From positions 1-9,528 of the forward strand of contig CAZKJS010000043.1 of NCBI GenBank assembly GCA_964553255.1: a DNA stretch of 9,528 bases, in the 5' to 3' direction. Positions 7,087-9,528 of this stretch are shown in pieces (the first letter of the stretch is position 1; each line of letters opens with the position of its first letter). The notes under the pieces are model-generated. The model worked only from the letters and a program-made list of their open reading frames with translations. It searched no databases and was not told where the DNA came from. The stretch comes from JAQUCI01 sp964553255 (GTDB lineage: Bacteria; Bacillota_I; Bacilli_A; Erysipelotrichales; Erysipelotrichaceae). Both the position numbers and the translations under genes were made by a program.

Positions 7087-7148
7087 CTGATTTGTGTTCA
7101 TTTTTAAAAAATGAAAAGTCAGCACAAAAAATATCAAGACAGCGCAAA
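7087..7148. repeat. Short CRCAAA repeats, possible integrase arm-type sites
   Basis: GTCAGCACAAA (7118-7128) and GACAGCGCAAA (7138-7148) match at 9 of 11 bases and are exactly 20 nt apart. CACAAATCAG lies inverted at 7096 to 7087 and resembles CGCAAATCAA at 7143-7152. Such repeats about 120-200 nt from the core are in the range seen for arm-type integrase sites. Function is inferred. Chance similarity in AT-rich DNA is possible. Confidence 0.3.
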
Positions 7149-7151
7149 TCA

Positions 7152-7169
7152 AACGATACGCTAATCGTT
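7152..7169. repeat. Perfect 6-bp hairpin
   Basis: AACGAT, 6-nt loop ACGCTA, ATCGTT. It lies just beyond the late operon terminator and has no T-run of its own on the minus strand. It could add to termination or be part of the attachment region. Confidence 0.35.
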
Positions 7170-7173
7170 GCAT

Positions 7174-7207
7174 AAAAAAAAGAGCCACTTACTCGGTGGC
7201 TTTTTTT
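7174..7207. terminator. Bidirectional terminator at the end of the phage lysis operon
   Basis: AGCCAC (7183-7188), 7-nt loop, GTGGCT (7196-7201). It is flanked by eight A on the left (7174-7181) and seven T on the right (7201-7207), so it reads as an intrinsic terminator on both strands. On the minus strand the stem begins inside the last codons of the gene ending at 7189, and the stop codon lies in the loop. Confidence 0.8.
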
Positions 7208-7476
7208 CGTGTTCTTTTCGTTTCTAATTTGATCAATCTACCTTCGTGGTCACGCAATGAATCGTCTTGCCTTTTCTCGCTAGTCCATATCTCGTCAAAC
7301 TCTTCTTTAGATAAGACGATATGTTTATCGAAGTCTTTAGATAATCGATCGAGTGTGTTGTCTAATCTGTTTAATGTGCTGTTCAGTTGAATTATCGGCT
7401 TCATGATCAATAGCAATAAACTAAGTATAGAACCCAACCCAACTACAACAACGCCGATTATTGTGGTGTTGTCCAT
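7189..7476 (-). CDS. Small phage membrane protein with coiled coil, lysis-cassette associated
   Basis: 95 aa. One N-terminal membrane helix at about 5-28 (IIGVVVVGLGSILSLLLLIM) is followed by a heptad-like region (about 30-50: LNSTLNRLDNTLDRLSKDF) and a charged C-terminus ending KRTRKKATE. I do not recognise a named family. The layout and position, last in the lysis cassette and 3 nt after the LLH-type holin gene, suggest a second holin, a holin regulator or a spanin-like accessory protein. XhlA-type proteins carry the membrane helix at the other end, so it is not a plain XhlA. The ribosome binding site is weak, so translation probably depends on coupling to the holin gene. Confidence 0.65.
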   Translation of the reverse strand: MDNTTIIGVVVVGLGSILSLLLLIMKPIIQLNSTLNRLDNTLDRLSKDFDKHIVLSKEEFDEIWTSEKRQDDSLRDHEGRLIKLETKRTRKKATE

Positions 7477-7479
7477 GAT

Positions 7480-7818
7480 CTACTTATTTGTGAATTCTTG
7501 AACTGCACTCTCGATCAATGTCTTAAGCTCGTTATCAGAATATGACAAACCTTTTTCTTTTAGTAATCTGTCGGCGTTTTCTACTGCCAATCTAAACTTC
7601 TCTTCGCCTGTGGCTTTAACTGCTTTAGATAGTTGCTCAACCATTTTAACGGAAGCATCAACTATCTGTTTCTTAATCTGCGTATCAGCCCATGCATCAA
7701 CTTTGGCTTGTATCTCTGCCAACTTTACCTTTAACCATTTGGCAAAAATGCCAGAACCGAATAAAACAACTATTCCGATTAAACTCCAAATATACTCCAC
7801 TATTACTTCTTTTACCAT
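7480..7818 (-). CDS. Phage holin, LLH family
   Basis: 112 aa. One N-terminal membrane helix at about 8-27 (EYIWSLIGIVVLFGSGIFAKW) is followed by a long charged helical region. The C-terminal pattern of GEEKF (71-75), LLKEKGL (85-91), SDNELKTLIESAVQEF (94-109) is that of the phage LL-H holin family (Phage_holin_6_1). Holins of this kind are thought to permeabilise the membrane at the end of the lytic cycle so that the endolysin reaches the wall. The ATG at 7818 follows GAAAGGGAAAGAAG. It starts 18 nt after the metallophosphoesterase gene and 3 nt separate it from the next gene. The family call rests on the C-terminal pattern from memory. Confidence 0.75.
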   Translation of the reverse strand: MVKEVIVEYIWSLIGIVVLFGSGIFAKWLKVKLAEIQAKVDAWADTQIKKQIVDASVKMVEQLSKAVKATGEEKFRLAVENADRLLKEKGLSYSDNELKTLIESAVQEFTNK

Positions 7819-7836
7819 CTTCTTTCCCTTTCCGCA

Positions 7837-8625
7837 CTATATCGTGCATCTATAATCTTTTTTAGATCCATTTAAGATAATCTCTGGACATGCTAAGGTT
7901 GATGGCTTATAGGCTTTATTTTCGCCATAACCACCCCAATTAAGCATTGCCGATGAATTAACGAATAACTGTGTTGCTCGACTAACCTTTGCGTGTTGCT
8001 CGTCAATCTTGAAATAATCTTCCTTAAATGTTAGTGGCATGTGCGTGTGAGAATGGATTATGATGTCCGCACCAATAAACGCTAGTTTGCTTAGTTTATT
8101 AGCTTTACCGCCAGCAGTAGCACCGCCACCGCTACCATGTGTTGCGTAGATTGAATATTGAACAGGCATAATCTTTTTAGCGGGGTAACCATTGCCCCTT
8201 AATTGTCCGAGTTGTAAAAAAAGCATAATGCCTTCATCGCTGTAATAATCAAATAGCTCTAAACTATCGGCTAGTAATGCGTTAAGGTTTATGCCAGTCT
8301 TGCGGTATGTCCGCCCTTCGTGATTTGAATTGCCTGTGATACACAACACTTTATCTTTAATTGGTTTCAGTAGTTCATTAGCTAGCGCCACCTGTCCCAT
8401 TGGACTTAATTCTTGTGCGTAAACATCGCCCACACTTTCGGCTATAGCATTATCGACTATATCACCATTGATAATGCAATATGTATGGGGATTATCGGCT
8501 ATTCGTGCTACTTGCTTTCGCACTTCGTTTTGATTGCAATTAGGGTCTCCCAAATGCCAATCTGATATTACTTCAACTTTAACCTCTTTTAATTCACTCG
8601 ATAATTGTCTTTTAATTACTTTCAT
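7837..8625 (-). CDS. Phage-encoded metallophosphoesterase (calcineurin-like)
   Basis: 262-aa cytoplasmic protein with the metal-binding motifs of the calcineurin-like phosphoesterase superfamily in order: D22-x-H24 (SDWHLGD), GD55IVDN, GNSNHE (98-103), H163 in ATHGSGGG and H193-T-H195 (HSHTHMP). The third motif is normally GNH(D/E). Here GN and HE are separated by two extra residues, S100-N101, which is unusual. The fold is shared by phosphatases, nucleases and cyclic nucleotide phosphodiesterases, so the substrate cannot be deduced. The ATG at 8625 is preceded by GAAAGG at about 7 nt. It lies 3 nt after the M23 peptidase gene and 18 nt before the holin gene, so it is expressed with the lysis genes, an uncommon place for such an enzyme. 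Confidence 0.85.
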   Translation of the reverse strand: MKVIKRQLSSELKEVKVEVISDWHLGDPNCNQNEVRKQVARIADNPHTYCIINGDIVDNAIAESVGDVYAQELSPMGQVALANELLKPIKDKVLCITGNSNHEGRTYRKTGINLNALLADSLELFDYYSDEGIMLFLQLGQLRGNGYPAKKIMPVQYSIYATHGSGGGATAGGKANKLSKLAFIGADIIIHSHTHMPLTFKEDYFKIDEQHAKVSRATQLFVNSSAMLNWGGYGENKAYKPSTLACPEIILNGSKKDYRCTI

Positions 8626-8628
8626 CGG

Positions 8629-9474
8629 TTACCTTTCTTCAATTGAATAAGCCATACTGTCATATTGGCAATAGCCTGTCTTTCCGTTGTAATTTACAGA
8701 AAACCATTGCCAACCATCTTTCGCTATGCCTGGCATTGGAGCTATGATATCTACCGATTGCCCTATATCTAAAATGTGCATAATATTTCCTGTTGCTGAT
8801 GGTCTTGTTCTCACTACTGTTTTCTTGGTAAAAGGGTCATAATCGACTACCTTTTTCGTAGTGAATGTCATGCTCTCACGAATTGCTAACTTTTGTGTTC
8901 TCGCTACTATTTTCAAAGCTGTGTTCTCGCTTTCCGTAAATCTCTGATTAACTTCATTAAAGGTATAGCCATTAGCATTTTTAATCTCATTCCAACCTTT
9001 TAGCCGATAGAATATATTTGCTATTGAAGTGATGTTTCTTAAACGATAATGTCCGTAAACATCGGTTATCTTGTCAAACTGCCAACCACTAGCTACTTCT
9101 AAATGTATGTGATTGCCTGTCGCATAACCTGCTTTACCTTCGTCATAAATCTTCTCTCCACTTTTATATATTCTTCCTATCTCAATATCGCCGATATAGT
9201 CATCGTGTGTAAAGCCGAATGTAAGTATTCGCATTCCATTTTCTGTCATTACTACTCTAGGGTTGCCTTGTTCATCGCAAGTGCCAAATAACAACGTGTT
9301 AGCGTTGCTTGTCGGCTTGGCTAAAACCTTAACAGTGCATGGAGCGAATGCTTGTTGCACTTTACTATCTATATCGGCTATGTCCCATGCTTGTAAATCG
9401 GCGTGAGAAAAAGGGCTGTTCGCCCTTTGTGTGATATTGATTATTTTTTGTGGAAAGATTGCATATTCAATCAT
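8629..9474 (-). CDS. M23 family metallopeptidase with SH3-like domain, probable phage endolysin
   Basis: 281 aa. The N-terminal part (about 1-150) is an M23 (LytM/lysostaphin-like) zinc endopeptidase domain: H24-x6-D31 (HADLQAWD, the spaced form of the H-x-D ligand pair seen in phage enzymes), FGFTHDDYIGDIEIG with H90, and TGNHIHLEV with H122 and H124. These enzymes cut peptide crosslinks in peptidoglycan. The C-terminal part (about 195-276) resembles an SH3-type wall-binding domain (IRESMTF, VRTRPS, DGWQWFSVNYNGKTGYCQYD). No signal peptide is present, which fits export through the holin encoded two genes downstream. The ATG at 9474 overlaps the upstream stop as ATGA, and its only ribosome binding site is a weak GGGG, so translation is probably coupled. 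A tail-associated lysin is the alternative. Confidence 0.82.
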   Translation of the reverse strand: MIEYAIFPQKIINITQRANSPFSHADLQAWDIADIDSKVQQAFAPCTVKVLAKPTSNANTLLFGTCDEQGNPRVVMTENGMRILTFGFTHDDYIGDIEIGRIYKSGEKIYDEGKAGYATGNHIHLEVASGWQFDKITDVYGHYRLRNITSIANIFYRLKGWNEIKNANGYTFNEVNQRFTESENTALKIVARTQKLAIRESMTFTTKKVVDYDPFTKKTVVRTRPSATGNIMHILDIGQSVDIIAPMPGIAKDGWQWFSVNYNGKTGYCQYDSMAYSIEER

Positions 9475-9528
9475 AGCAACCCCAACATTTTAGCAATAGT
9501 TTCTAGCAACTCATCTTTTTCTTTTTGC
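9471..9528 (-). CDS. C-terminal end of an unknown phage gene (partial)
   Basis: Only the last 18 residues are in the window (ending in ...ETIAKMLGLL, then TGA). The frame is supported by its TGA overlapping the ATG of the M23 peptidase gene, the ATGA junction typical of coupled phage genes. Too little is visible to name the product. By position it should be a tail-end or small structural protein. Confidence 0.5.
   Translation of the reverse strand, partial: QKEKDELLETIAKMLGLL

Larger units (their letters stand above)
6967..7173. other. Non-coding prophage end region
   Basis: AT-rich stretch between the att core and the lysis operon terminator, with no supported gene. It holds an almost perfect dyad TTCATTTTT/AAAAAATGAA (7097-7115), CRCAAA-type repeats (7087-7148) and a hairpin (7152-7169). 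It is a likely place for integrase or accessory-factor binding on this arm of the attachment site, but this is inferred from position only. Confidence 0.4.

Noticed and set aside
6940..7190. Complete tRNA or tmRNA gene on the minus strand
   Set aside because: Only the 3' acceptor and T-stem halves are present. No T-loop TTCRANY, anticodon arm, 5' acceptor half or tag reading frame was found.
7196..7390. Rightward 64-codon frame
   Set aside because: Starts inside the bidirectional terminator and is antisense to the small membrane protein gene.
7610..7855. Rightward 81-codon frame across the holin gene
   Set aside because: Antisense to a holin with clear family pattern, with no start signal of its own.
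9103..9291. Rightward 62-codon frame
   Set aside because: Antisense to the M23 catalytic domain, with no supporting signal.

Overview
The window comes from a low-GC, cell-walled bacterium, most likely a Bacillota lineage such as Bacilli/Erysipelotrichia. It is AT-rich, with strong Shine-Dalgarno sequences (GGAGG type). TGA is used as a stop codon (end of the gene at 4418) and TGG for tryptophan, so the code is standard and not that of Mycoplasma. An undecaprenyl-diphosphatase implies a peptidoglycan wall. The exact genus cannot be read from the sequence.

Host part, about 1-6966. Leftward genes are an M18 aminopeptidase (197-1474) and CTP synthase pyrG (1458-3080), which overlap by 17 nt, and undecaprenyl-diphosphatase uppP (3263-4090) with its own terminator. 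A rightward acylphosphatase gene (4159-4425) diverges from uppP and appears to be leaderless. A leftward three-gene operon then follows: a secreted papain-fold cysteine protease (5967-6863), an ECF sigma factor (5460-5951) and a single-pass membrane protein with a propeller-like outer domain (4418-5473), probably the anti-sigma factor. A recognisable sigma-A-type promoter lies at 6892-6919. This is the most interesting host system here: a sensing/signalling unit whose own protease could be the output or the trigger.

Boundary, about 6918-7208. On the minus strand a tRNA- or tmRNA-like 3' end (CCCGTCAACCTCCACCA, 6966 to 6950) is followed at once by a small terminator hairpin with a T-run. No T-loop or tRNA body lies upstream of it. 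This is what remains at one end of a prophage integrated into the 3' end of a tRNA/tmRNA gene, so I read it as an att half-site.

Phage part, about 6967-9528. Base composition is visibly less AT-rich (about 40% G+C in the 60-base row at 8041, against about 28% in the row at 2401). The leftward late operon runs: C-terminal end of an unknown gene, M23 peptidase with SH3-like domain (endolysin candidate), metallophosphoesterase, LLH-type holin, small membrane/coiled-coil protein, then a bidirectional terminator. Junctions are very tight (4-nt overlap, then gaps of 3, 18 and 3 nt). This is the lysis end of a prophage. The integrase and the rest of the tRNA would lie beyond the right edge. The prophage late operon points into the host protease-sigma operon, separated from it only by two short terminators.
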